From positions 1-17,763 of the forward strand of contig JABGPX010000416.1 of assembly GCA_018644745.1 (NCBI GenBank): a stretch of DNA of 17,763 nt. The letters are read 5' to 3'. Below the pieces are notes generated by a model. It saw only the letters and a list, made by a program, of their open reading frames with translations, was not told the DNA's origin and searched no databases. How positions within the stretch are numbered: position 1 is the stretch's first letter; every line of letters begins with the position of its first letter. Origin of the DNA: Spirochaetales bacterium. Lineage in GTDB: Bacteria; Spirochaetota; Spirochaetia; ARS1246. Of the stretch, positions 1 to 7,539 are shown piece by piece. The translations under genes were made by a program, and so were the position numbers.

Positions 1-6
1 ATTTCA

Positions 7-25
7 AAAGATAATGGCTATCTTT
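7..25. promoter_or_regulatory. Short dyad upstream of the SRPBCC gene
   Basis: AAAGATA (7-13) and TATCTTT (19-25) form a perfect 7-bp inverted repeat around a 5-base loop, followed by an AT-rich run. It lies about 27 bases before the start codon at 52. It could be an operator, since genes of this family are often controlled by ArsR-type repressors, or a weak terminator of a gene to the left. The sequence alone does not decide. Confidence 0.35.
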
Positions 26-51
26 ATATAAGTTAGAAAGGAGGAAATAAT

Positions 52-444
52 ATGCCTGTGACAATAAAGCAGAAAGTGAAGTTCACCGTACCGCCGGGGA
101 AATTGTATCGTTTCTATACCGACTCGAAATTGCATTCCGAATTGATCGGCGGCAAAGCCCGGATCAGTACCGAAGCGGGAGCGTCTTTTTCGGCATATGG
201 CGGAAGCCTCAAAGGTAAGACGTTGCTGGCGAAGAAGAACAGCATGTTTGTCCAGACCTGGCGCAGCAGCGATTGGCCAAAGGAAGATATGGATTCGGTG
301 CTTATTCTTATTTTTCGACCGATTGATACCGGTACGGAACTTGAGATGATTCACGCCAACGTCCCGGACAGCGACGCCGCAGATGTAAAGAACGGCTGGA
401 ACCAATACTATTGGAATCCCTGGAAAGCTTATATCAAGGGATAA
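52..444 (+). CDS. SRPBCC / AHSA1-like domain protein
   Basis: This small 130-residue protein has the length and pattern of the SRPBCC (START-like, AHSA1) ligand-binding fold. The opening strand (VKFTVPPGKLYRFYTDS) is followed by a central FVQTWRSSDWP stretch and a C-terminal helix with NGWNQYYWNPWKAYI, where AHSA1 proteins usually carry a GW..ER..PLK helix. No signal peptide or membrane segment is present, so it is probably cytoplasmic. The start at 52 is fixed by a strong AAAGGAGG site at 37-44. Family members bind small hydrophobic ligands or act as stress-linked accessory proteins; the ligand here cannot be named. Its 3' end overlaps the convergent dehydrogenase gene by 11 bases. Confidence 0.85.
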   Translation: MPVTIKQKVKFTVPPGKLYRFYTDSKLHSELIGGKARISTEAGASFSAYGGSLKGKTLLAKKNSMFVQTWRSSDWPKEDMDSVLILIFRPIDTGTELEMIHANVPDSDAADVKNGWNQYYWNPWKAYIKG

Positions 445-1399
445 AGCAAACTTTTACGGCTTTTTTCTGCCGGAGCAGCTCGACACCTTCAGCATAATCA
501 GAAAGCGGAAGTGTACGTGTGGCAAGGGGCGCTAAATCTAGTTTCCCTGAATTGATGAGGTCGAGGGCCCGTTTGGCAGCTCCCAGGTTGTGATCGCCAT
601 AACCAATGAGTGAAAGGCCTGACCAGTGACGCGATCCGAAAACAACATCCTCTCTCAGTACGCCGAATATGCATACTGCGTCTTTAGTTCTGTCCATGAG
701 ATACTCAATTGATACTTTGAGGCCGGTGCAGTCTATAGCTGAGTCGACAGCGGATGCGGTACGCCGCTCGGCGGGAAGTGCATCCGCATCCGACGGATCG
801 ACCAGGTGATCGGCACCAAGGTTCCCTGCGGTTTCTCGTCGCTCTTCTATCAAGTCTATTCCTACGATTTCTTTCGCCCCATAGGCACGTGCCATCTGAA
901 CCGCCGCGAGGCCCGCCGGCCCGAGACCGGCTACCGCAAAGCGTTTACCAGCTACCAGGTCCTGCTGATGAAGAGTATCGAAGCTGACTTGCACACACAT
1001 GGCCAATTCCAGCGATGCTATCTGCTCCGGAGCGAAGGAATCTGAAACCGGTAAGAGATCCTCTTCTCCGAAAGCGACATACTCGGCGTACCAGCCGGGC
1101 TCCTCGATTCTTCCGGTATCTCTCCAGGCGGCAACCCGCATTCCCGGGCGCAGATTTTGTACACCTTCGCCGATCTCCACGACTTCACCCATGCCCTCAT
1201 GACCGGGTTTGCCGGGGGGCAGGGGATAGTCCAAGGGGGCACCGGGAAACATAGGGATGCCGTCCATCATATGAAGGTCCCAATGAGGGCAGGTAGTTAC
1301 CCCGAGTACCTTTACAACCACCTGGCCGGGTCCGGGGGATGGGACGGGGGCGTCTTCAAGCACCGCGTTGCCTGGATTCTTATAAATAAGCTGTTTCAT
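434..1399 (-). CDS. Zinc-type medium-chain alcohol dehydrogenase
   Basis: This is a 321-residue medium-chain dehydrogenase/reductase (MDR) that probably oxidises a sugar alcohol or related alcohol with NAD(P). The N-terminal GroES-like domain carries candidate catalytic zinc ligands Cys37 (VTTCPHWD) and His67-Glu68 (GKPGHEG). The four-cysteine structural-zinc loop of classical alcohol dehydrogenases is missing. The Rossmann domain shows AVAGLGPAGLAAVQMA and then VGID at the end of its second strand. A start at 1414 is possible in frame, but ATG at 1399 follows GGGAGG and overlaps the upstream stop as ATGA, so translation is probably coupled to the other dehydrogenase. It is the last gene of a leftward three-gene operon. 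The substrate is unknown. Confidence 0.88.
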   Translation of the reverse strand: MKQLIYKNPGNAVLEDAPVPSPGPGQVVVKVLGVTTCPHWDLHMMDGIPMFPGAPLDYPLPPGKPGHEGMGEVVEIGEGVQNLRPGMRVAAWRDTGRIEEPGWYAEYVAFGEEDLLPVSDSFAPEQIASLELAMCVQVSFDTLHQQDLVAGKRFAVAGLGPAGLAAVQMARAYGAKEIVGIDLIEERRETAGNLGADHLVDPSDADALPAERRTASAVDSAIDCTGLKVSIEYLMDRTKDAVCIFGVLREDVVFGSRHWSGLSLIGYGDHNLGAAKRALDLINSGKLDLAPLATRTLPLSDYAEGVELLRQKKAVKVCFIP

Positions 1400-2430
1400 T
1401 GTATTCCCTCCCAATCGAGCAGAACGCCGAGTACGCCGTCCGCCTTTTCTTCAATCAATTTCCATGCATCCGCCGCCTCGGTTGCCGGGAAGCGATGTGT
1501 TACCAGGGGAAGTGTTTCGAGAATATTCCGACTCACAAGCTCCAGGGTTTCCTCCAACCTGCCGGTCTGCCAACCGGATACCAGATCGATCCCTATTTCA
1601 AAATTTCGAAGCGCTTGAAGCGCGAGCAGATCTTCTGTTCCATAGAATCCCGCCGAGATTACATGGGAGAACCGTTTCATGTTAGGGAGAAAGCTGTTGA
1701 TAGCATCAATGCTCCCGACGGTATCGACAAAGACATCAACGGATTTGCCGTCGAGCGCAGATGCGAGCTCTTCTTCCCAGGAATCTCTGTACGTGTTGAT
1801 GGTCTTTCGACCGGCATGGAGATTTCCGGTTTCCACGAAGCGGGCCAGGCGATCGTCGTGGCGGCCGAGAAGGATAACATGGGCTCCGCGCCACCACAGC
1901 GTCTGGGCAGCCCATTGGCCGACCATGCCGTCACCAAACACCACCGCGATATTACCTATCTCGACCGGCGGTCTGGCTCCGCAGTTGTACCCGACCTGGG
2001 TAAGTACCAGTCCGGAATATGCATCCGCTGGGATTCCGGTTTCTTCCTCACCGGGAATTTTGAATACTTGCTCTTCGTTGCTTACCGAGAGCGACAGCTG
2101 GCCGCCATAGTTTTCAAACAGACCTTCGACATAACCGATCGTCGCGAAAACCTCATCGCCAACCTTCAACCGGGTTACGGATTTCCCGACATGGTTTACC
2201 ACACCAACTTTTTGGTAACCCGCCACGATGGGAAACGGCCACGGGTCACCGTTTCTATATGCGACATCACCTTCTATTCTTTCTCCGCGTAAAAAGGAGC
2301 CTTCGGTCCCGTTGCTGATCCAGGAGGTGCTCGTTTCCACCACCACATCGTGATCGCCAGGATCAGGGCACGAAACTTCGCCGAATTCTACAGCGCTCGG
2401 TCCGGTAAAAATAACAGCTTTTGCTTTCAT
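1396..2430 (-). CDS. BchC-like MDR dehydrogenase without zinc ligands
   Basis: This 344-residue protein belongs to the MDR superfamily and most resembles the subgroup annotated as bacteriochlorophyllide-dehydrogenase-like (BchC-like), which is also found in non-photosynthetic bacteria as a putative dehydrogenase. The sequence shows the subgroup signature SNGTEGSFLRGE near residue 40, a GYQKVGVV segment, and a Rossmann motif VVFGDGMVGQWAAQ. The catalytic Cys/His zinc pair of alcohol dehydrogenases is not visible. I chose ATG at 2430 because homologues usually begin MKAKAV; GTG at 2436 is possible and neither has a good ribosome site. It sits 31 bases after the propeller gene and overlaps the next dehydrogenase by four bases, so the three are probably one transcript and may act on one substrate. 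Confidence 0.85.
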   Translation of the reverse strand: MKAKAVIFTGPSAVEFGEVSCPDPGDHDVVVETSTSWISNGTEGSFLRGERIEGDVAYRNGDPWPFPIVAGYQKVGVVNHVGKSVTRLKVGDEVFATIGYVEGLFENYGGQLSLSVSNEEQVFKIPGEEETGIPADAYSGLVLTQVGYNCGARPPVEIGNIAVVFGDGMVGQWAAQTLWWRGAHVILLGRHDDRLARFVETGNLHAGRKTINTYRDSWEEELASALDGKSVDVFVDTVGSIDAINSFLPNMKRFSHVISAGFYGTEDLLALQALRNFEIGIDLVSGWQTGRLEETLELVSRNILETLPLVTHRFPATEAADAWKLIEEKADGVLGVLLDWEGIQ

Positions 2431-2461
2431 CGCCACAGACTATGATCCATTACGAGAATCG

Positions 2462-3880
2462 TCAAGCGATGGGCCTTACCTCAAAGCTGTAAATTGAAGC
2501 CTGCTCGACGTGGAGCCGAATGAGCAGGTTCTCGCCGGAACGTGCAGGAAGGGCATTCCCGCTTTTCCATCGGACCGGCGAGCTCAGCTCGTCACCCGTT
2601 AATGGGATAGACGTTGTATGTTCGAATCCTTCTTGATCGACTATCTCTGCCCGAATGCCGCCGATTTTCTCCGCGGCGTAGTTGAGACAGAGCTCCGATC
2701 TTTCAGAAGCAACATGAATTTCAAAATCGATTGTGCCGTCCGGGTCGGCGCGGTAGGAAAAAAGACGATCTCTTTTCCAGCTTGCGTATCCTATAAACGC
2801 GAATCCTTGATCAAGCATCTGATTCCGCCGGTCTTCTCTACGCTGCCATGTGCTGTCGAGATACCAGCCGTGAGAGTACGGCGTGCCGCTGAAATAGAGA
2901 CGTTGATTGTCTCCTGCGTCTACCGGGCATGATGACGTGTAAATGCCGCCTTTCATCCAATCGGTTTCCCCGTGTATAATGAAATCTTTCCGGCCGGGAG
3001 AATGATGCCATGCGTGGCCTCGACCCTCCTGATACGCAAGACTTACATCGACATTGCCGAAAACGCCGTAACCTCTCTCGGCGGTTCTCGGCATGGAATG
3101 ACGGAATTGCCAGATAAAACCTACCGTGCCTTGTCCCGCGGCCATCATTCCCATGCCGTAGTAGTCACCGGAGACAAAGCCCCTCGAGATAGCGGATGTG
3201 TCGTCGAACTCATCCGGGAGAAGCGCCGCGCAGTCCTGTGACCACTCACCATCAAGCTGTTCGGCGTTCCAGATCGTCCGTCGGGGTATTCCCCCAATTC
3301 TCAGGTGCCGTTTGAGTGAGACAATCGCCCTTTCCTGTCCGGCGTGGTAAATCGAAGTGATAACATCGCCGTTTGGCCAAGTGGGAAGATTGCTGTCGAG
3401 TTGCCAATGAATACCGTCGGCTGAATGGGCGGTATAGTAACCCCGTATTGTTATGCCTTTTGGTGCCCCGACTCCGCCTGGCTGGACATAACCGGTGCCT
3501 CGATATCGAAAATCTCCCGATGCCTTTGGATCGATATATACAGAGGGAGAATGAAAACCCAGGTCGCACAGGTTATTGGATGTTCCTCCATGATCAACCA
3601 GCCCGAGAGAGGGTTTCTTCCACGTGTCACCGTCTTCAGATTCTGCATATCCGACATAGGAAATATCCCTGCCGTCCCAATCTTTGGGCCAGGCCTGATA
3701 CCACATGCGATACACGCCCTGATCGCGAAGTACCGTACCGTAAATTGATGTTCCCGCTCCGTCGGCAAGGCTGTCCGGTCCGAGCACTGGTTCAGCCGTG
3801 ATTTCGGGTTTTGCTTGCTCAAAAATCATCTTGCCGCCGGTTGCTTTGATATTGCTTCTCGACTCAAAAAATAGCTCCAC
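2462..3880 (-). CDS. Five-bladed propeller glycosidase-like protein (GH32/GH43-type fold)
   Basis: This roughly 472-residue protein looks like the glycosidase-like beta-propeller proteins common in PVC bacteria and spirochaetes. Blade motifs are visible: YRMWYQ (about 57-62), then YAESEDGDTWKKPSLG (about 78-93), and later HSADGIHWQ, as in GH32/GH43 proteins. The last about 80 residues (GGIRAEIVD to IYSFEV) match the C-terminal beta-sandwich that follows such propellers. No signal peptide is visible, so the substrate is probably imported first. An in-frame ATG at 3958 would lengthen it, but GTG at 3880 has AAAGGAG six bases upstream and is preferred. It is the first gene of the leftward operon and diverges from the PHP gene at 4006. 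Catalytic residues and substrate cannot be assigned. Confidence 0.75.
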   Translation of the reverse strand: MELFFESRSNIKATGGKMIFEQAKPEITAEPVLGPDSLADGAGTSIYGTVLRDQGVYRMWYQAWPKDWDGRDISYVGYAESEDGDTWKKPSLGLVDHGGTSNNLCDLGFHSPSVYIDPKASGDFRYRGTGYVQPGGVGAPKGITIRGYYTAHSADGIHWQLDSNLPTWPNGDVITSIYHAGQERAIVSLKRHLRIGGIPRRTIWNAEQLDGEWSQDCAALLPDEFDDTSAISRGFVSGDYYGMGMMAAGQGTVGFIWQFRHSMPRTAERGYGVFGNVDVSLAYQEGRGHAWHHSPGRKDFIIHGETDWMKGGIYTSSCPVDAGDNQRLYFSGTPYSHGWYLDSTWQRREDRRNQMLDQGFAFIGYASWKRDRLFSYRADPDGTIDFEIHVASERSELCLNYAAEKIGGIRAEIVDQEGFEHTTSIPLTGDELSSPVRWKSGNALPARSGENLLIRLHVEQASIYSFEVRPIA

Positions 3881-3929
3881 GATAATCTCCTTTGCTGACC
3901 CCGGATTCGCGGGGCAGTTCGCTGAGAGT

Positions 3930-3962
3930 AGTATTGTGAGATTCCCGGCAGGATGCAATACT
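3930..3962. promoter_or_regulatory. Operator-like dyad in divergent promoter region
   Basis: AGTATTG (3930-3936) and CAATACT (3956-3962) form a perfect 7-bp inverted repeat with a 19-base gap, about midway between the divergent starts at 3880 and 4006. A smaller GC dyad, CCCCG and CGGGG, lies beside it at 3899-3914. The placement suits a regulator site shared by both transcripts. A dimer binding site or an RNA hairpin in the PHP leader would both fit. Confidence 0.4.
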
Positions 3963-4005
3963 CCCAGAGGAGCCAGGCTGGTAAAGCATCTGAAAGAGGT
4001 AAACT

Positions 4006-4806
4006 ATGAGTCTGCTTGATACCGTGAGAAGTGATTTCCATATTCATACAAAAGCCAGTTTTGATACACCGGATCTTTGCACGGTCGAGAATATCGCCAC
4101 TATCGCCCATGGTTTGGGAATAAGGGAGATAGGTCTGACCGATCATGTTCATGTCTGTAGCGAAGGAGCGTTAGGATTCGATCAGAAGAATACCGGCCGT
4201 GAGGCTCATCATGAGCTCCGCGATTCTATTAATAATACTCAGTGGGATCTAAAAGTTCTTTTCAGCTGGGAAGCGGATTACTTCGACGGCGGCAGATATT
4301 CTTTTGATAAGGAGGCAGATCCGCAAAACCTCGATTACCTGCTCCTTGGCCATCATTTTGCATGGCACATGGTGTCCGCGACAGACCCGGAGAAAGCCCG
4401 TTATATCGGCAGAATTACCATGGAAATGGCGAAGGAGCCATACGCGAATATTATCGCCCATCCATTTTATTACCCGGGAGATGTAGATCAGCATCGCCGG
4501 ATTATGTCTTTACTTGGTGATAATGAACTGCGGGAGATTTTCACCGCAATGAAGGAAAGCGGCAAGGCGGCGGAAATAACCGCCTATCAGTTTCATGCTA
4601 ATTCCCGATCTCTCGAGTTCATGAAAAAAATGTACTCCATCGCGAGGGAAGCCGGCGTGAAGTTTACCCTCGATAGCGATGCCCACAATCTGGGAGAGAT
4701 GGGCAGCGGATACCGTTGCCTGCATGTACTGAAAGAGTTGGGATTCGAAAGCTCGGATTTCGTCGATTATGCCGGGCTTATGGCGTTGAAGGAGTCTGTC
4801 TGTTAA
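4006..4806 (+). CDS. PHP-domain phosphoesterase-like protein
   Basis: This 266-residue protein is a single PHP domain, the metal-dependent phosphoesterase fold of histidinol-phosphatase (HisK) and the polymerase PHP modules. The metal-binding motifs appear in order: DFHIHT (His12, His14), GLTDH (Asp46, His47), SWEAD (Glu89), LGHHF (His116-117), AHPFY (His152) and SDAHN (Asp225, His227). All expected ligands are present, so the active site looks intact. AGAGG upstream of ATG 4006 supports the start. It is transcribed away from the glycosidase-like operon through a 125-bp shared region, and its last 29 bases overlap the end of a second PHP gene on the other strand. Hydrolysis of a sugar or polyol phosphate is a reasonable guess; HisK is possible, though no his genes are nearby. 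Confidence 0.88.
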   Translation: MSLLDTVRSDFHIHTKASFDTPDLCTVENIATIAHGLGIREIGLTDHVHVCSEGALGFDQKNTGREAHHELRDSINNTQWDLKVLFSWEADYFDGGRYSFDKEADPQNLDYLLLGHHFAWHMVSATDPEKARYIGRITMEMAKEPYANIIAHPFYYPGDVDQHRRIMSLLGDNELREIFTAMKESGKAAEITAYQFHANSRSLEFMKKMYSIAREAGVKFTLDSDAHNLGEMGSGYRCLHVLKELGFESSDFVDYAGLMALKESVC

Positions 4807-5575
4807 GAGCGGTTCCCTTTGGATGCCACATCCGCTCGGCGGTTAGTCCGATTCGTTTCGCAACTTCCCATGCGGCGGTAACTGTTCTAAGCCTACCGAC
4901 ATCATGAGCATCTGACCCTGTTGAGAACAACGCTCCTTCTGCCGCGATAATTGCCAGATACTCGATATATTCTTCGACGTATCTTTCGCTGTAATTCGCA
5001 TTTTCGAGATTTGCGCAACCGTTGATCTCTATAGCCGTACCGCTTTCCATTGCCGCTTTGCCAAGTTCTCGTGCGTAGCTTGCGGGAACAGCCAGCATTG
5101 AGTCGAACCAGGGCCACCCGTTTTTTTCGAATTCCCCTTTGCCGAACCAGTAAGGATGAACCAGCACATCGACGAGTGGATTGGCACACGTGGCCAGATG
5201 ATGACGGTGCTGGATTTCTACGATTTTATCCAGGTTGTATGTGTCCACATAAGTGCCGTGGATTCCCCCGATGGCAAATTGAAAGCCGAGTTCATCCTTT
5301 GTTTCCTTGTTATATGCAAAATCCTGATCATAGCCGGTGAAGTTGAGTTCTACTCCGAGATAGATATCAATTTCTGAGTTGCTTACCAGGAGGTCATTTT
5401 TAATTGGAGTGTGAAGCGGCAGTTTGTCGAATGAATTCAAGTGGTCCGTTATTCCGAGGGTTGTTACTCCGATGCGCGTGCACTCTTCAATGATCGCGGG
5501 AATCTCCATCGTGGCATTGGCGCAGCCCAGATATTTAGTGTGCATGTGATAGTCGTGTTTTGGAAAATCGCTCAT
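4778..5575 (-). CDS. PHP-domain phosphoesterase-like protein (second copy)
   Basis: This 265-residue PHP protein has all the motifs of the metal site: DYHMHT (His10, His12), GITDH (Asp44, His45), LGVELN (Glu76), IGGIHG (His106), LVHPYW (His140) and GSDAHD (Asp222, His224). It has the same length and motif order as the convergent PHP protein but is clearly divergent in sequence, so the two are old paralogues and not a recent duplication. AAGGAG before ATG 5575 supports the start. It begins 20 bases after the end of the UroD-like gene and so is the second gene of a leftward pair. The reaction is probably metal-dependent phosphoester or related hydrolysis; the substrate is unknown. Confidence 0.88.
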   Translation of the reverse strand: MSDFPKHDYHMHTKYLGCANATMEIPAIIEECTRIGVTTLGITDHLNSFDKLPLHTPIKNDLLVSNSEIDIYLGVELNFTGYDQDFAYNKETKDELGFQFAIGGIHGTYVDTYNLDKIVEIQHRHHLATCANPLVDVLVHPYWFGKGEFEKNGWPWFDSMLAVPASYARELGKAAMESGTAIEINGCANLENANYSERYVEEYIEYLAIIAAEGALFSTGSDAHDVGRLRTVTAAWEVAKRIGLTAERMWHPKGTALNRQTPSTP

Positions 5576-5595
5576 TTCAATTATCTCCTTGTTAA

Positions 5596-6255
5596 CTAGT
5601 GAAGGGTGTATTCATCAAAAGCCTCATACATAGCGATGATGTTATCGAGAGGAGTTTCCGGCATAATGCTGTGACTGGTTCCGCCGATATATCCGCCATC
5701 AAAGCACCCGAGCACTTTTACCAGATGATGAATTTCCCGCTTCACATCTTCAGGTGTCCCACGGACCATGGTGCCTTGCACATTAACTCCCCGTGTGATC
5801 CATTGATCGATTATCGCCAGATTGTAGTCCAGCACCATTTTCTGCAGACGGAAAAAATTAATTTCATCGATGTATGGATCGATGAGTAGATTGTCAAATC
5901 CTCTCAACATCCACATTCGTTCGAAGAGGGTGAACCATACGGTGCTTCGTGTGTATCCATCCTGCAGCGGGTATTTGTCTGTTTTCGCCCCATGGCCGTC
6001 ATCGGTCCATCCGGTACCCCATTCATCAACCCACTGAACAATGCCGTTTGCAGTTTCCGCGGCTGTTTTGTTTAGCGTGCCGCCTAGTCCACCAAGGACA
6101 TCCGACGGTGCCCGGCTCCGCAGTTCATGTATTCTTTCAAGCTTTTTCGGGTCGTTTTCCTGTATCCAATCGATATTCAGATCAAAAGCGCATGGTAGAT
6201 ATGCGGGGCTGGCGAACTCGATAGTTCGGCGGAGGTTTTCTTTTCCCGACAGCAT
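5596..6255 (-). pseudogene. UroD-like (MtaA/CmuA-type) protein with internal in-frame deletion
   Basis: The 219-residue product belongs to the uroporphyrinogen-decarboxylase-like superfamily, which includes cobamide-dependent methyltransferases as well as true UroD. Such proteins normally run to about 340-380 residues. The N-terminal part (NLRRTIEFASP to FERMWMLRGFDNLL and YNLAIIDQWI, about 1-153) and the C-terminal part (GVNVQGTMVRGTPEDV to SHSIMPETPLDNIIAMYEAF, about 156-214) both look normal. The roughly 125 residues expected between them, which carry several strands of the TIM barrel, are absent. The join lies near 5787-5799 and keeps the frame. AGAGGA before ATG 6255 gives a good ribosome site and the second PHP gene follows after 20 bases. 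A protein may still be made, but a working barrel is unlikely. Confidence 0.7.
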
Positions 6256-6256
6256 T

Positions 6257-6376
6257 TTATCCTCTTGCTTCGCGGAGACAGATAGTATTTGCGAAAGCTT
6301 GAGCCTGCATGATAGGCTCTGGTATGGGTTTCTTCAAGTATGCTTCCAGCGTCGCGGTATTTCCACTATGATTCGT
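6257..6376 (-). pseudogene. Possible C-terminal remnant of a lost upstream gene
   Basis: An open stretch of 39 codons ends with TAA at 6257, inside the ribosome site of the UroD-like gene. It contains TLEAYLKKPIPEP followed by a helical ending (QAFANTICLREARG). There is no start codon or ribosome site for it, and a stop precedes it at 6377-6379. The composition and the tight join to the next gene look like the tail of a former operon partner. I do not recognise the family, and chance is possible. Confidence 0.25.
6301..6319. repeat. 6-bp dyad upstream of the UroD-like gene
   Basis: GAGCCT (6301-6306) and AGGCTC (6314-6319) form a perfect inverted repeat around a 7-base loop, about 46 bases upstream of ATG 6255. 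It may be an operator or a leader hairpin. Confidence 0.25.
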
Positions 6377-6458
6377 TCACTTGATCAGCTCTCTTCGACT
6401 GGTATGATATGCCCATCGGCAGAGGTTGTAGGATCGCTTGGCGTGGAGCGGATATTCT

Positions 6459-6474
6459 CGGCGAATTAACGCCG
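6459..6474. promoter_or_regulatory. GC dyad upstream of the YdeI-family gene
   Basis: CGGCG (6459-6463) and CGCCG (6470-6474) flank AATTAA about 30 bases before ATG 6504. The position in the divergent region 6256-6503 suits an operator. No convincing matched -35/-10 pair was found here. Confidence 0.25.
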
Positions 6475-6503
6475 ATAGTGTATTGTATTATTGAGGAAAT
6501 GCA

Positions 6504-7100
6504 ATGAACGGAAGCTATGAGAAGCCGCTGGTTTTTTTGACCAGCAAAGAGTGGAATGGATGGCTTGCGGAAAACGGTTCGTCCGCGCCCGAGGGCTGGC
6601 TGGTTATTAAGAAGAAAAAGGCCGAGATTCCCGGTATGATCTATGACGAGGCTCTGGATATCGCCCTTTGTTTCGGCTGGATAGACGGCAAAATGCGCAG
6701 CCGGGACCAGAATACCTTTTTTCAGCGGTTTTCGCCGCGGAGGAAGAGCAGTCCGTGGTCGTTAATCAACCGGCGAAAAGCAGAGAGTCTTATTGAGCGG
6801 GGCAGTATGACCGAAGCCGGGCTTGAGAAAATCGAAGAAGCGAAGCAGAATGGCAGGGGGCAGTCGGCGTACACATCAAAAAAGGTTCCGGAAGTTCCGG
6901 AAGAACTGATCGCAGCCCTGAAAAAAGACCCGGAGGCGTTTGTCAACTTTTCGGCATTTTCCAACAGCGTGAAACTGATGTACTCATCCTGGATTGTCGA
7001 TGCAAAACGCCCCGATACCAGATCCCGCCGAATACGGACGGTGGTTCACCGGTCGAAGAATAATCAGAAACCGGGAATCGATTTACGGATTATCGAATAA
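6504..7100 (+). CDS. YdeI/OmdA-family protein
   Basis: This 198-residue protein matches the YdeI/OmpD-associated (OmdA) family, sometimes labelled bacteriocin-protection protein. The signature runs in order: EALDIALCFGWIDG (about 49-62), RFSPRRKSSPWSLINRRKAE (about 75-94), a GSMTEAGLEKIEEAK helix, and a C-terminal IVDAKRPDTRSRRI segment where the family has SAKRPETRARRI. It has no signal peptide. GAGG six bases before ATG 6504 supports the start. Members are linked to stress or antimicrobial tolerance, but the biochemical function is not settled. Its last 11 bases overlap the truncated acetyltransferase reading the other way, so this 3' boundary may mark an old rearrangement point. Confidence 0.85.
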   Translation: MNGSYEKPLVFLTSKEWNGWLAENGSSAPEGWLVIKKKKAEIPGMIYDEALDIALCFGWIDGKMRSRDQNTFFQRFSPRRKSSPWSLINRRKAESLIERGSMTEAGLEKIEEAKQNGRGQSAYTSKKVPEVPEELIAALKKDPEAFVNFSAFSNSVKLMYSSWIVDAKRPDTRSRRIRTVVHRSKNNQKPGIDLRIIE

Positions 7101-7539
7101 CCATCACTTTTCGATACAGATCCGGCGTCCAGGCAGATCCAAATGAGGCTGCATGAACTTCGGCCAGCGCCGAGGCCTCTTCATCGCTGCGGGCCCAACC
7201 CGTCTCGGTAGGAAGGTTAGCGCGTGTTGCGTCGCACCGGAAGGTATTGGTGGAAATACTTTCATTTTCGATATTATAGCGGCGCATCAGGTCTATTGAA
7301 TGGTTTTCGACATGCTCAAGGATCTCACGCTCGAGTTCCGTTCCTTGAAGATCATTCCGTTCTGGATGTGGTGCGCCGCCGGTAACACCGACTGCGATTT
7401 CCGAGCAGACATGGCAGTTGTTCGACGAGATGCGCGGTCCGGCAGCTTGCCGATACGACTGGCGGGATTCCGGGGAATAATTTCCCATTCGGTCGCCGCG
7501 GGTCAGGTCACCAAAAAGCTTGTTGGGGAATTGAGCCAA
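7090..7539 (-). pseudogene. Truncated GNAT acetyltransferase remnant
   Basis: The leftward frame ending at 7090 contains what looks like part of a two-domain GNAT protein. GTELEREILEHVE (about 7344-7306) resembles the acetyl-CoA-binding helix of a first domain, and ARSDEEASALAEVHAASFGS followed by WTPDLYRKVM (about 7188-7099) resembles the start of a second domain. The product stops three residues later, before the second domain's core. The first about 60 codons do not look like a GNAT N-terminus and have no good start site, so the 5' end is also damaged or frameshifted. The stop lies inside the end of the YdeI-family gene. It is probably non-functional. Confidence 0.5.

Noticed and set aside
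1399..2292. Long plus-strand frame of 297 codons opposite the BchC-like dehydrogenase
   Set aside because: It is antisense to a well-supported MDR gene, has no ribosome site, and its product resembles no family I know.
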